From: Sulfuritalea hydrogenivorans sk43H
GTDB taxonomy: Bacteria; Pseudomonadota; Gammaproteobacteria; Burkholderiales; Rhodocyclaceae
Direction: 5' to 3'
NCBI RefSeq assembly: GCF_000828635.1
Contig: NZ_AP012547.1
Location: forward strand, 1,240,001 to 1,304,000
DNA length: 64,000 bases
This document shows, piece after piece, positions 11,306-19,260 of this stretch. Under the pieces are notes generated by a model. The model was not told where the DNA came from. It ran no database searches and was given only the letters and a program-made list of their open reading frames with translations. The translations under genes were made by a program, and so were the position numbers. Positions within the stretch are counted from its first letter, which is position 1, and each line of letters begins with the position of its first letter.

Positions 11306-12795
11306 ATACCAATCAGCCGATCACGATACTGATCGCCGCACTCGGCGGCGAAGGCGGCGGCGTGCTGGCCGAGTGGCTGGTCGAACTCGCCATCCGCGCC
11401 GGCCACCCGGCGCAGGCCACCTCGATCCCCGGCGTCGCGCAGCGCACCGGTGCCACCACCTACTATGTCGAGATCCATCCGCAAACCGTGGAAGAACTCG
11501 GTGGCCGCAATCCGGTGATGAGTTTGTCCCCGGTGCCGGGTTGCGTCGACCTGATGGCCGCTTCGGAATTGCTGGAGGCCGTGCGCGCGATCCAGAACGG
11601 CTTCGTCTCGCGCGAACGCACGCTGCTGCTGACCTCTTCGCAGCGCACCCTGACCACTTTCGAAAAGCTGGTGCCGGGCGACGGCCGCTTCGATTCGCAA
11701 CGTCTGCTGGAGGTCGCCGCAAGCAACAGCCGACAACTGGCGACCTTCGATGTCGAGGGCACGGCACGCACTGCCGGCACCGTGCCGAGCGCCGTGCTGT
11801 TCGGCGCCATTGCAGCGAGCGGTGTGCTGCCCTTTGAGCGTAGTGCCTTCGAAGAAGTCATTCGCGCTTCCGGGCGCGGCGTCGAGGCCAGCCTGCGCGG
11901 CTTCGGCATGGCCTGGGAGCGTTGCCGCGCGGCGCTAGGTGACGCTGGCGCCGTCCCGCCGGCGCCGACTCCCGATCTCGTCGCGCTGGGCCACGCCCGC
12001 GTCGTCGAATTCCAGGATGCCGCCTACGGCGAGCTTTACCTGCAACGGGTCGCGCGCCTGCGCGCGGCAGAGCAGGGCGCCGATCCGCAGGGGCGGCACG
12101 CTGGTGCGCTGACCCGCGAAGGCGCGCGCTTCCTCGCGCTGTGGATGGCCTTCGACGATGTCGTGCGCGTGGCCGACCTCAAGAGCCGCTCCAGCCGATT
12201 TGCCCGCGTGCGCGCCGAGGCCGGTGCCAAACCGGGCGACATCGTGCGCATCGCCGACCATTTCAAGCCGGGGCTCGCCGAACTGGCCGGGCTGCTGCCG
12301 GAGTCGCTCGCACAGCGCTTATTGGCCATCGAGAGTCGGCGCTGGCGGAACGGCGATCCGCCGCTGGCAATTGCCGTGAAATTGCGCGCCGACAGTCTGT
12401 CGGGATTCCTTCTCCTGCGCCTGATGGCATCCCTGCGCGGGATGCGCCGTCGCGGCCGGCGTTACGCCGAGGAACAGGCGCTGATCGAGCGCTGGCTGTC
12501 CGCGGTGGAAGCCGCCGCCAGTCGAGGCTGGGAGCATGGCTTCGAACTGGCGCTGTGCGCGCGGTTGATCAAGGGCTACGGCGCGACCAACGAGCGCGCC
12601 AGGGAGGACCTGCGCCACATTGTCGAACATCTGTCGGGCGGGGATGCCGTGGACATTCGCCGGGCGCGCGAAGCCGCACTGGCCGACGAAGCCGGCACCG
12701 CGCTGGATTTGGCGCTGCGACAGGCCGGCGCGCCGCCGCGGCCGATCAGGGCGGTGCCGGTGAAATGGATCAGACACGCAAGGAGCAGGCAATGA
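11302..12795 (+). CDS. iorB: Indolepyruvate oxidoreductase beta-type subunit with long C-terminal extension
   Basis: This 497-residue protein has the gamma/beta oxidoreductase domain at residues 1-200 (ALGGEGGGVLAEWLVELA, SIPGVAQRTGATTYYVE). A C-terminal extension of about 300 residues follows, as in IorB-family proteins carrying DUF6537. It pairs with IorA, whose stop it overlaps, and overlaps the thioesterase gene downstream (ATGA). Two copies of the dispersed repeat lie inside it (11949-11974 and 12330-12355), in opposite orientations and different codon registers, both in the extension. Confidence 0.9.
   Translation: MNTNQPITILIAALGGEGGGVLAEWLVELAIRAGHPAQATSIPGVAQRTGATTYYVEIHPQTVEELGGRNPVMSLSPVPGCVDLMAASELLEAVRAIQNGFVSRERTLLLTSSQRTLTTFEKLVPGDGRFDSQRLLEVAASNSRQLATFDVEGTARTAGTVPSAVLFGAIAASGVLPFERSAFEEVIRASGRGVEASLRGFGMAWERCRAALGDAGAVPPAPTPDLVALGHARVVEFQDAAYGELYLQRVARLRAAEQGADPQGRHAGALTREGARFLALWMAFDDVVRVADLKSRSSRFARVRAEAGAKPGDIVRIADHFKPGLAELAGLLPESLAQRLLAIESRRWRNGDPPLAIAVKLRADSLSGFLLLRLMASLRGMRRRGRRYAEEQALIERWLSAVEAAASRGWEHGFELALCARLIKGYGATNERAREDLRHIVEHLSGGDAVDIRRAREAALADEAGTALDLALRQAGAPPRPIRAVPVKWIRHARSRQ
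11949..11974 (+). repeat. Dispersed 26-bp repeat, copy 3 (inside iorB)
   Basis: Forward copy containing CCGTCCCGCCGGCGCCGACT; it encodes Ala-Val-Pro-Pro-Ala-Pro-Thr. All 26 bases are identical to the intergenic copy at 52754-52779. Confidence 0.8.
12330..12355 (-). repeat. Dispersed 26-bp repeat, copy 4 (inside iorB)
   Basis: Reverse-orientation copy containing AGTCGGCGCTGGCGGAACGG. It is the only coding copy in a different register, encoding Glu-Ser-Arg-Arg-Trp-Arg-Asn-Gly. Confidence 0.75.
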
Positions 12796-13250
12796 ACAAA
12801 GCAGCAGCAACGCAGGAAGCCGCCACACCGGCAGCGCACCGACATATCCAGCACTACCGCATCGCGTTTTCCGATTGCGACCCGGCGCAGATCGTGTTCT
12901 TCGCCAACTACTTCAAGTGGTTCGACACCGCCAGTCGCGAGTTCTTCACCGCCTGCGGCATACCGAGCTGGCGCGACACCGAACGCGAGCGCGGCATCAT
13001 CGGCACGCCGCTGCTGGATGCACAGGCAAAGTTCCTGAGTTCCGCCACCTACGGCGAGGACATCGAGATCGAAACCTTCGTCGAGCGCTGGAGCAACCGC
13101 AGCTTCGTCATGCACCATGTCGCGCGGCGCGGCGACACCGTGCTGGTCGAGGGCCGCGAGGTGCGCATCTTCGCCATCCGCGATCCGGACGATGCGAAGC
13201 GCATCAAGGCGATCCCGATTCCCGAGGACATCAAGGCCGCCTGCTGCTGA
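12792..13250 (+). CDS. Acyl-CoA thioesterase, 4-hydroxybenzoyl-CoA thioesterase family
   Basis: This 152-residue hot-dog-fold protein has the family signature FSDCDPAQIVFFANYFKWFD, whose Asp is the catalytic residue in 4-hydroxybenzoyl-CoA thioesterase. It is the last gene of iorA-iorB-thioesterase, coupled by ATGA. The likely role is release of the aryl-acetyl-CoA made by IorAB as free acid, or CoA recycling; this is inference from the operon. No signal peptide is present. Confidence 0.88.
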   Translation: MNKAAATQEAATPAAHRHIQHYRIAFSDCDPAQIVFFANYFKWFDTASREFFTACGIPSWRDTERERGIIGTPLLDAQAKFLSSATYGEDIEIETFVERWSNRSFVMHHVARRGDTVLVEGREVRIFAIRDPDDAKRIKAIPIPEDIKAACC

Positions 13251-13332
13251 TGGCATCGCGGGTTCCGTTCGCGAAGGGCGGCCCCACAGTAGAATCCGGC
13301 ATTTCCGAAAACAGGCGCGTGCCGGTTTGACC

Positions 13333-14490
13333 GTGATTACCGAACTCATCGATCCGCGCACCTTCCTGCTCGTCGCCAACCTGCTGGGGATGTTCTGCGC
13401 GCTGGTGCTGTGGGTGCAGGCGAGAAGCTTCCCCGAAGACATCAAGGGGCTGCGCGACTGGGCACTGGCGGTCGTGCTCATCGGCTGTGCATCGGGGCTT
13501 GCTTCGATGCGCGGAATCATTCCCGACTACCTTGCCATCGTCGCCGCGAGCGCCGCGCTCCTGCTGGGACAATTCCTGCTCATCGTCGGCCTGCAACGCT
13601 ACGCGGGACAGCAGCCCAAGTGGCGCCCCGCGCTGGACGGCATCGGCGCGGTGGTGATCCTGATCGTCTGGTTGACCTACGGCAGCCACCACTACCAGGG
13701 CCGCATTTTCATCATGTCGCTGGCGCACATCGGCCTGTTCTCCGCCGGCGCGGTGCTGGCGTGGCACGCCAGGCCGACGGGGCTGGGCAGCCGCTTCCTG
13801 TGCGCGTTCTTCGTGCTCGGGGTGGCCGTCGCGGTGTGGCGGATCACCACGCTGAGCACGGCGCTTGACCAGGCCGACGAGATCTTCGACCGCAACCTGA
13901 TCCAGCAGGTGTACCTCGGCATGTTCTCGCTGGGCGTGCTGGGCCTGTCGGTCGGATTCATCCTGCTCGCCAACGAACGCCTGCACGCCGAACTGGAATT
14001 CATGGCGACGCGCGATCCGATGACCGGCGCCTTCAACCGTCGCGCGTTTTTCGCCCAGGCCGCGGTGGAGTGGGCGCGCAGCATGCGCACCCAGCGGCCG
14101 CTGGCCGCCATCACGTCCGACATCGATTTCTTCAAGAAGGTCAACGACCAGCATGGCCACCATGTCGGCGACCTGGTGATCAAGGACTTCACCGTTCGTG
14201 CGGCGCAGATGCTGCGTCTGCCGGATGTCCTTGCGCGTTTCGGCGGGGAGGAATTCGTCATCCTGCTGCCCGACACCGGCATGGTCGAAGCGAAGAACGT
14301 CGCGGAGCGAATCCGGCGCGAGATCGAAACCCATCGCGACAAGGCATTGCCGGCCTACACGGTGAGCCTCGGCCTCTCGGTGGCGCAGGGCGATGTCGGG
14401 CAGGCCGCCGACATCGAGGCGCTGATCGCCGAGGCGGATGCGGCGCTTTACCGGGCCAAGCAGCGGGGCCGGAACCGGGTCGAGACATAG
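13333..14490 (+). CDS. Membrane-anchored diguanylate cyclase (GGDEF)
   Basis: This protein has about 385 residues. The first 210 form roughly six or seven hydrophobic segments (for example TFLLVANLLGMFCALVLWVQ and GVLGLSVGFILLANE), and a C-terminal GGDEF domain follows. The active site reads FGGEEF, competent for c-di-GMP synthesis, with DIDFFKKVNDQHGH preceding it. A GTG at 13333 is the best start; upstream in-frame sequence overlaps the thioesterase gene and is not membrane-like. The signal sensed by the membrane part is unknown. Confidence 0.9.
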   Translation: MITELIDPRTFLLVANLLGMFCALVLWVQARSFPEDIKGLRDWALAVVLIGCASGLASMRGIIPDYLAIVAASAALLLGQFLLIVGLQRYAGQQPKWRPALDGIGAVVILIVWLTYGSHHYQGRIFIMSLAHIGLFSAGAVLAWHARPTGLGSRFLCAFFVLGVAVAVWRITTLSTALDQADEIFDRNLIQQVYLGMFSLGVLGLSVGFILLANERLHAELEFMATRDPMTGAFNRRAFFAQAAVEWARSMRTQRPLAAITSDIDFFKKVNDQHGHHVGDLVIKDFTVRAAQMLRLPDVLARFGGEEFVILLPDTGMVEAKNVAERIRREIETHRDKALPAYTVSLGLSVAQGDVGQAADIEALIAEADAALYRAKQRGRNRVET

Positions 14491-14592
14491 GGATCGACCG
14501 GCGGAAGGCGAGCCCCTGCCGGTGTCGCGCGCCACGTGTAAGTTTGCGGCATCTTGATCGACTATTCTTTACCCCGTTCCCTGGAGTCAACG

Positions 14593-15483
14593 ATGAGCCT
14601 CTTGAAAGACATTTCCCGCATGCTGGGTGGCACGGATGGTTTGCGCCATCAGGAGGATTTGTTGACCACGCTATTGGTCATGGCCTGGATGGTCGAAGCC
14701 CGCGATCCTTACACCGGCGGGCATCTCTGGCGCGTATCGCGTTTTTCGCGCTTGCTGGCCACGGAAGCGGGATTGCCGGATACCGACGTGGCGCGCATCG
14801 CCGTCGGCGGATTCCTGCACGATCTTGGCAAGATCAGCATTCCCGACCATATCCTCGGCAAGAAGGATCGGCTGACCGACGACGAATATGCCGTGATCAA
14901 GACGCATCCGGATGTCGGCTGGCGCATGCTGGCCAGCCATCCGCTCGCGGCGCTGGCCGAGGCGGCCGTGCGGGCGCATCATGAAACACCCGACGGCGGC
15001 GGTTATCCGCGCGGTCTTGCCGGCGAGGCGGTGCCGATCGATGCGCGCATCGTCGGCATCTGCGATGCCTTCGATGCGATGACCAGCACGCGCCCCTACC
15101 GGCGCGGAATGCCGATCGAAAAGGCGCTCGCCATCATCGAGGAGAACTTCGATCGCCAGTTCGACCGCGGCTTCGGCCTGCGCTTCGTTGCGCTGGGGCG
15201 CGCTGGCCGGCTCGATCACATCGTCGGCCACAGCGATGACGGCATCCCGCTGCACGAGTGCGTGATGTGCGGGCCGACGCTCGTGCTGCGGCGGGACCAG
15301 AAAGCCGGCGACAGCGTTTATTGCCCTGCCTGCACCGGCGAGTATGCCGTCGAGTCAGGCGATGGCGCACTGGTGACGAGCTTCACCGGGCGCAAGGCAA
15401 CACCTGCCCAGCTCGAACCCGAGGCCGACACCCTGCTGATCGCCTGCGTGGTGCGCGAGTCGGCGCGGGCGCTGCTGGCCTGA
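14593..15483 (+). CDS. HD-GYP phosphodiesterase with C-terminal zinc-ribbon-like tail
   Basis: This 296-residue protein has an HD-GYP domain at about residues 25-200: GGHLWRVSRFS, the HD pair in FLHDLGKISIPD, the HH in RAHHETPDGGGYPRGL and the CDAFDAMTSTRPYR loop. Such enzymes degrade c-di-GMP. The motif reads HHETPDGGGYP, close to canonical HHE...GxGYP. After the catalytic domain come CVMCGP and CPACTG, two CxxC pairs that could bind zinc; this tail is less usual. It follows a diguanylate cyclase in the same direction. Confidence 0.9.
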   Translation: MSLLKDISRMLGGTDGLRHQEDLLTTLLVMAWMVEARDPYTGGHLWRVSRFSRLLATEAGLPDTDVARIAVGGFLHDLGKISIPDHILGKKDRLTDDEYAVIKTHPDVGWRMLASHPLAALAEAAVRAHHETPDGGGYPRGLAGEAVPIDARIVGICDAFDAMTSTRPYRRGMPIEKALAIIEENFDRQFDRGFGLRFVALGRAGRLDHIVGHSDDGIPLHECVMCGPTLVLRRDQKAGDSVYCPACTGEYAVESGDGALVTSFTGRKATPAQLEPEADTLLIACVVRESARALLA

Positions 15484-15484
15484 G

Positions 15485-16036
15485 CTAAACGCTACCCAGG
15501 TATTCGCCGCGTGCCGGATAGTCGTTCTTGACGACAAAATCGATGGCACCGAGGATCTCGTCGAAATGCGGACGGGCGAAGGGCATGGTCTGGGTGGAGC
15601 CCCAGTAGAGCGTCCCGTCCGGCTTGACCAGGAACAGCCCCGGCTCGGAGAACAGGGCCGGCTCGTCGATGCCGATCGAGGTCTTGCCGCGCGATGTCGA
15701 GATCGTCAGTCCCCAGGCGCGGGCGGTCGACAGGGGCAGGTCGTGGCAGAACTTCAGCTTCGCGGCATTTATCTTGCGGGCCATGGCCTCCGCCCGTTCG
15801 GCGTTGTCCGAGCTGATGGCCAGCGGCAACACGCCGCGCTGGACGAAGTCATCGTGCAGCCGTTCCAGCTCGATGAGATATTTGGCGCACAGGGGGCAGT
15901 GCAGCCCGCGATAGAACACCAGCAGGTTGAAAGTCGGCGCCGGCGACACGGCGAGGTTGAAGTGTCCGCCGCCCAGCACGGGCGCATCGAGTGCCGGCAC
16001 CGGCTGGCGGGGAATCAGAACGCGCGGCGGATTCAT
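15485..16036 (-). CDS. Peroxiredoxin-like AhpC/TSA-family protein at the end of the peptide operon
   Basis: This 183-residue thioredoxin-fold protein carries FYRGLHCPLCAKYLIELERL, with a CPLC motif where peroxiredoxins have the peroxidatic cysteine. No signal peptide is visible. Its start overlaps the anti-sigma gene (ATGA), so it is the last gene of the ECF-controlled operon. A thiol-handling or oxidant-defence role next to a cysteine-rich peptide is inferred. Residues 29-36 (LAVSPAPT) come from a dispersed repeat copy placed just before the first core strand. Confidence 0.85.
   Translation of the reverse strand: MNPPRVLIPRQPVPALDAPVLGGGHFNLAVSPAPTFNLLVFYRGLHCPLCAKYLIELERLHDDFVQRGVLPLAISSDNAERAEAMARKINAAKLKFCHDLPLSTARAWGLTISTSRGKTSIGIDEPALFSEPGLFLVKPDGTLYWGSTQTMPFARPHFDEILGAIDFVVKNDYPARGEYLGSV
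15928..15953 (-). repeat. Dispersed 26-bp repeat, copy 5 (inside the peroxiredoxin-like gene)
   Basis: Reverse-orientation copy containing AGTCGGCGCCGGCGACACGG; the gene strand reads Ala-Val-Ser-Pro-Ala-Pro-Thr. Confidence 0.85.
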
Positions 16037-16233
16037 GGTTGAATCTCCTTGTCATCGGTCAGCGTCGCCTTGTAGCCTTCGCAGGCGCGGCGCAGGAAGG
16101 CCATCTGGTCGCGGTAGTTGCGGCAACCCTTGCAGAGCAGGATGTGCATTTCCAGGGCCAGCTTCTCCTTCACCTTCAGGGAGCGGTCCTCCGCTTCCGA
16201 AATCAGGTGGGTGGATTCCTTGCAATTCAGCAT
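16033..16233 (-). CDS. Small zinc-finger anti-sigma factor
   Basis: This 66-residue protein has a zf-HC2-like centre HILLCKGC (His-x3-Cys-x2-Cys), the zinc motif of many anti-ECF sigma proteins. It lacks a membrane segment, so it would be a soluble redox- or metal-responsive type. The start overlaps the sigma gene end by 7 bases and its stop overlaps the peroxiredoxin-like gene. It should hold the sigma factor inactive until a thiol or metal signal; the signal is inferred from the operon content. Confidence 0.82.
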   Translation of the reverse strand: MLNCKESTHLISEAEDRSLKVKEKLALEMHILLCKGCRNYRDQMAFLRRACEGYKATLTDDKEIQP

Positions 16234-16805
16234 GACGATTCTCCGGGACCGAACCAGGTCTGCTCCAGGCAGCCACGCAGCCTGTGGCGTGCCCGGTGCA
16301 AAATGACATAACAATTCTTCGAGCTGATCGCCAGCTCGGCGCAAATCTCGTCGACATCGAAGTCGAGGAACTCGCGCATCATGAAGACGCGTCCCGAATT
16401 GGCGGGAAGATGATTCAGGCAGGCGTCGAAGACGGCCCAGAACTGCCGCTGCCGCAAGGCTTCCTCCGGGTCTTCCCAGGTGGACGGCTTGTTGACCGGC
16501 GTCCAGTGGCCATTCGCCTTGAACAACGCGTCGAAGGTTTGCTCGAAGCTGCCATCCTCTTCGGCCAGCGCGGAAACATTGACGGAACGATTCCGCATGC
16601 GAATGGCATCGATGATCCTGTTGCGCAGGATCGAGAAAACCCAAGTCTTGAGGGCGGACCGGCCGGCGAAATCCTCGACCGCGGCAAGCGCGGCGATCAA
16701 CGTCTCCTGGACCACGTCCTCGGCCAGGTGGTCGTCGCGCAGCTGGAGCCGGGCGAAGCGAAGCAGGTCGGAACGGAAACCGGCGATCTGGTCCGCGACG
16801 ATCAC
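16227..16805 (-). CDS. ECF-family RNA polymerase sigma factor
   Basis: This sigma-70-like protein of about 192 residues has region 2 (DDHLAEDVVQETLIAALAAVEDF then LKTWVFSILRNRIID) and region 4 (FMMREFLDFDVDEICAELAISSKNCYVILHRARHRLRGCL). The GTG start is chosen because it overlaps the doxX stop as GTGA, like every other junction here. It lies inside the operon it probably transcribes. Groups of this kind are known beside DoxX/DUF692/DUF2063 genes and respond to metal or oxidative stress in other bacteria. Confidence 0.92.
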   Translation of the reverse strand: MIVADQIAGFRSDLLRFARLQLRDDHLAEDVVQETLIAALAAVEDFAGRSALKTWVFSILRNRIIDAIRMRNRSVNVSALAEEDGSFEQTFDALFKANGHWTPVNKPSTWEDPEEALRQRQFWAVFDACLNHLPANSGRVFMMREFLDFDVDEICAELAISSKNCYVILHRARHRLRGCLEQTWFGPGESSC

Positions 16806-17293
16806 CGCAGGACGCGCCGCCGGACCAGTGCATCGACCGAGAGCCGGCCCGGACCGCTGAGTATCAGCGGCAGCAGCATCGCCATGAAGATCACCGGCAG
16901 CTTGAAGTTGCCGTGCCCCTGGTCGGTGATGGCATAGCCCTTGAGCAGGCTGCCGACGGTGCTCCAGTCCGCCGGCCAATGCACGCTGGCGATGGCGACG
17001 ACGGTGAGCATGAACAGCGACACGCCGAAGAAGCGCGTCGCCAGCCCGATCACCAATGCGATGCCGCCCGCCAGTTCGAACCAGGTGGCCATCTGCCAGC
17101 TGACGGCCGGCGGCACGATGTTGAAGGGCCAGGGGAACTTGTCCTGGATGTCGAAGAACCAGTTTTCGCCGCGGAATTTCTCGACGCCGGATTCGAAGAA
17201 CTCCCAGCCGAGGATGATGCGCAGGGCGAGCAGGCCCAGCCAGAGACCGGCGAGGTCAATGGCCGACAGGGTGGTGCCGAGAAGTTTTTTCAT
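16802..17293 (-). CDS. DoxX-family membrane protein of the peptide operon
   Basis: This 163-residue protein has about four membrane segments (GLWLGLLALRIILGWEFFESG, FELAGGIALVIGLATRFFGV, SLFMLTVVAIASVHW, KLPVIFMAMLLPLIL), the DoxX pattern. DoxX proteins commonly accompany DUF692-DUF2063 pairs. Its job in the bufferin-type systems is not settled; a membrane redox or export step has been proposed. Both ends overlap the neighbouring genes by four bases. Confidence 0.9.
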   Translation of the reverse strand: MKKLLGTTLSAIDLAGLWLGLLALRIILGWEFFESGVEKFRGENWFFDIQDKFPWPFNIVPPAVSWQMATWFELAGGIALVIGLATRFFGVSLFMLTVVAIASVHWPADWSTVGSLLKGYAITDQGHGNFKLPVIFMAMLLPLILSGPGRLSVDALVRRRVLR

Positions 17294-18024
17294 GGGCGGA
17301 TTCCGAGGATGGCGCCGATTGCCCGCAGCTCTTCCAGCAGCACTTTACCGTGCGCGAGCAGCGTTGCGGGGTCGGCGTGGTTGATTTCCCGCGCCGCGGC
17401 GAGGCAGGCGGACTTGCCGGAATGCCGGCCCTCCTGCAGCAAGGCCATCAGCCGGGCGCTGACCGCGCTCAACTCGACGAAGCGAATCTCGTCGCCGTGG
17501 TCGCGAAACACCAGCAGATGGGTGGCCCGTGGCTTGCGCGGGCGCCAGTCCGGGCCGATCCGGTGCACCGGCCAGGCGTAGGCGAGGTTCATCAGCACCG
17601 GCGCCGGAACCGGAATGCCGTCCAGCAGGTCGCCATCCGCATCGCATTCAGGGGTATCAGCGTCCATTACGTCGAGCGCCAGTTCCACCCATTCGTAATG
17701 GGCGAGCTCCGCCAGCCAGGGCGGGCCGGGAAGCCGCTCCGCCGCCTGCAGCCAGGCGAGGAACTCGCGCGGGATCTCGCGAAAATACGGTGTCCGGCAG
17801 CGTGCCTCGCGAAAGAAGGCGCGGACCAGGCGGGGCCAGCGCCGGTCGCCGACGATCCGGCGCGTGATTGGAAAGCAGGCGAGCAGAAAGCCTTCCAGGT
17901 TGTTGTAGGGCAGCTCGTTGTAGATCGCCATGCGCCGCGCCGGCACGCCGGCGGGCCGGGCCGTGCCGCGGGGATCGCGAACGTGGCGGCCGAAGTCCTG
18001 CTGGAAGTGCTGGAAGGCGAGCAT
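17290..18024 (-). CDS. bufC: DUF2063 partner protein (BufC/HvfC-like)
   Basis: This 244-residue protein has the DUF2063 N-terminal region (FQQDFGRHVRD, RRMAIYNELPYNNLEGFLLACFPITRRIVGD) and a C-terminal domain with VFRDHGDEIRFVELS. DUF2063 proteins act as the recognition partner that presents the precursor peptide to the DUF692 iron enzyme. It overlaps the DUF692 gene by one base (TGATG) and doxX by four. The symbol is used by analogy with the bufferin nomenclature. Confidence 0.88.
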   Translation of the reverse strand: MLAFQHFQQDFGRHVRDPRGTARPAGVPARRMAIYNELPYNNLEGFLLACFPITRRIVGDRRWPRLVRAFFREARCRTPYFREIPREFLAWLQAAERLPGPPWLAELAHYEWVELALDVMDADTPECDADGDLLDGIPVPAPVLMNLAYAWPVHRIGPDWRPRKPRATHLLVFRDHGDEIRFVELSAVSARLMALLQEGRHSGKSACLAAAREINHADPATLLAHGKVLLEELRAIGAILGIRP

Positions 18025-18869
18025 CAGGCGGCCTCGCGCACCGGCGCTGCGATGCGACGCTGGGCGGCGGCGATCCGGCCGACTTCGACGGCCAGTTCGT
18101 CCAGTGGCGGAATGTTGAAGTCGCGCTCCAGGCAGGTCGGCAGCGGTCCGACGCGCGCATAGGCGGCGTCGAGCAGCGCCCAGACCGGATCGATGACAGC
18201 CGCGCCGTGCGTGTCGACCAGCACGCCATCGGCTTCGACGTAGTGGCCCGCCATGTGCAGGTAGCAGGTGCGTTCAAGCGGCAGGGCCTCGATGAACGCG
18301 AGCGGATCGAAGCCGAAGTTGCGGCTATTGACATAGGCGTTGTTGACGTCGAGGTGCAGCAGGCAGTCGGCCTCCCCGATCACGGTGCGGATGAACGCAG
18401 CTTCGTCCATCTCCGCGCCCGGCGGCGCGATATAGCGGGAGGCGTTCTCGATGCCGATGCGCATGCCGAGGATGTCCTGCGCCTGGCGAATGCGGCCGGC
18501 GACCCAGCGCGCGGCTTCATGGGTGCACGGCATCGGCAGCAAGTCGTAGAGATGGCCGTCATCCCCGCACCAGGACAAGTGTTCGGTATAGAGCGTCATG
18601 CCGTGCTCGCGCATGAAGCCCTTGATGCGTTTCAGCAGCGCGACATCGAGCGGACGCGGTCCGCCCAGGTCGAGGGAGAGGCCGTGGCAAACGAAGGGGA
18701 AGCGTTCGGTAAACGAGCGCAGGTCCTTTGCCGAGCGCCCGCCCACGTCGGCCCAGTTCTCCGGCGCCAGTTCGAAAAAGCCGATGGCGGAAGGCACCCC
18801 AGCCTTCAGGTCGGGAATGATCTCCCGCCTGAAGCCGAGGCCGGCGCCGGAAATCCCGGGGGATTTCAC
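18024..18869 (-). CDS. bufB: DUF692/MNIO multinuclear iron oxidase (BufB/HvfB-like)
   Basis: This 281-residue TIM-barrel protein has the family landmarks GAGLGFRREI, FFELAPENW, VCHGLSLDLGG, TEHLSW, IENASRY and DVNNAYVNS, which hold the metal ligands. MNIO enzymes use a two- or three-iron centre to oxidise cysteine residues of ribosomal peptides, giving thiooxazole- or oxazolone-type groups that bind copper. The gene is 9 bases after the cysteine-rich precursor and overlaps the DUF2063 gene. This pairing is the core of a bufferin/HvfA-type pathway. Confidence 0.92.
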   Translation of the reverse strand: MKSPGISGAGLGFRREIIPDLKAGVPSAIGFFELAPENWADVGGRSAKDLRSFTERFPFVCHGLSLDLGGPRPLDVALLKRIKGFMREHGMTLYTEHLSWCGDDGHLYDLLPMPCTHEAARWVAGRIRQAQDILGMRIGIENASRYIAPPGAEMDEAAFIRTVIGEADCLLHLDVNNAYVNSRNFGFDPLAFIEALPLERTCYLHMAGHYVEADGVLVDTHGAAVIDPVWALLDAAYARVGPLPTCLERDFNIPPLDELAVEVGRIAAAQRRIAAPVREAA

Positions 18870-18878
18870 CGGATCGCC

Positions 18879-19220
18879 TTACTTCTTGGCGCCGCAGGAA
18901 CCGTCCTTGGCCTTGGCTCCGCCACAGGAACCATCCTTCTTCTTGCTGTCGGCCTTGGCCGCGCCGCAGGAACCATCCTTGGCCTTGCCGGCGCCGCAGG
19001 AGCCATCCTTCTTTTTTTCCTCGACCTTCTTGGTGGCGCCGCACTTGCCTTCGCCGCATTTGCCGTCGACCTTCTTGTCGGCCTGGGCCAGCTGGTAGCC
19101 GGCACCGAGCGTTTGCATGCTGAAAGGATTGTCGGCGGCCAGGGCCACCGGGGCAAACGCAACCGTGGCGGCGAGGGCGGCGCCTGTCGCCAGCTTCAAA
19201 TGGGAATTTCTGGTTTTCAT
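18879..19220 (-). CDS. bufA: Cysteine-rich secreted peptide precursor (bufferin/HvfA-type)
   Basis: This 113-residue protein has a Sec signal peptide of about 29 residues (LKLATGAALAATVAFAPVALA) and a lysine-rich, low-complexity mature part. All six cysteines (55, 60, 75, 85, 99, 109) sit in [D/E]G[K/S]CG motifs: one DGKCG, one EGKCG and four DGSCG. EGKCG is the modified motif known from HvfA. The start is the ATG with AGGAG seven bases upstream; an in-frame GTG two codons earlier is less likely. It is first in the operon, as expected of a RiPP precursor. The four Ser-for-Lys motifs are unusual. Confidence 0.88.
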   Translation of the reverse strand: MKTRNSHLKLATGAALAATVAFAPVALAADNPFSMQTLGAGYQLAQADKKVDGKCGEGKCGATKKVEEKKKDGSCGAGKAKDGSCGAAKADSKKKDGSCGGAKAKDGSCGAKK

Positions 19221-19260
19221 TTTCACTCTCCTGTTGTTGGGGTAAGGGGATGCGCTGATA

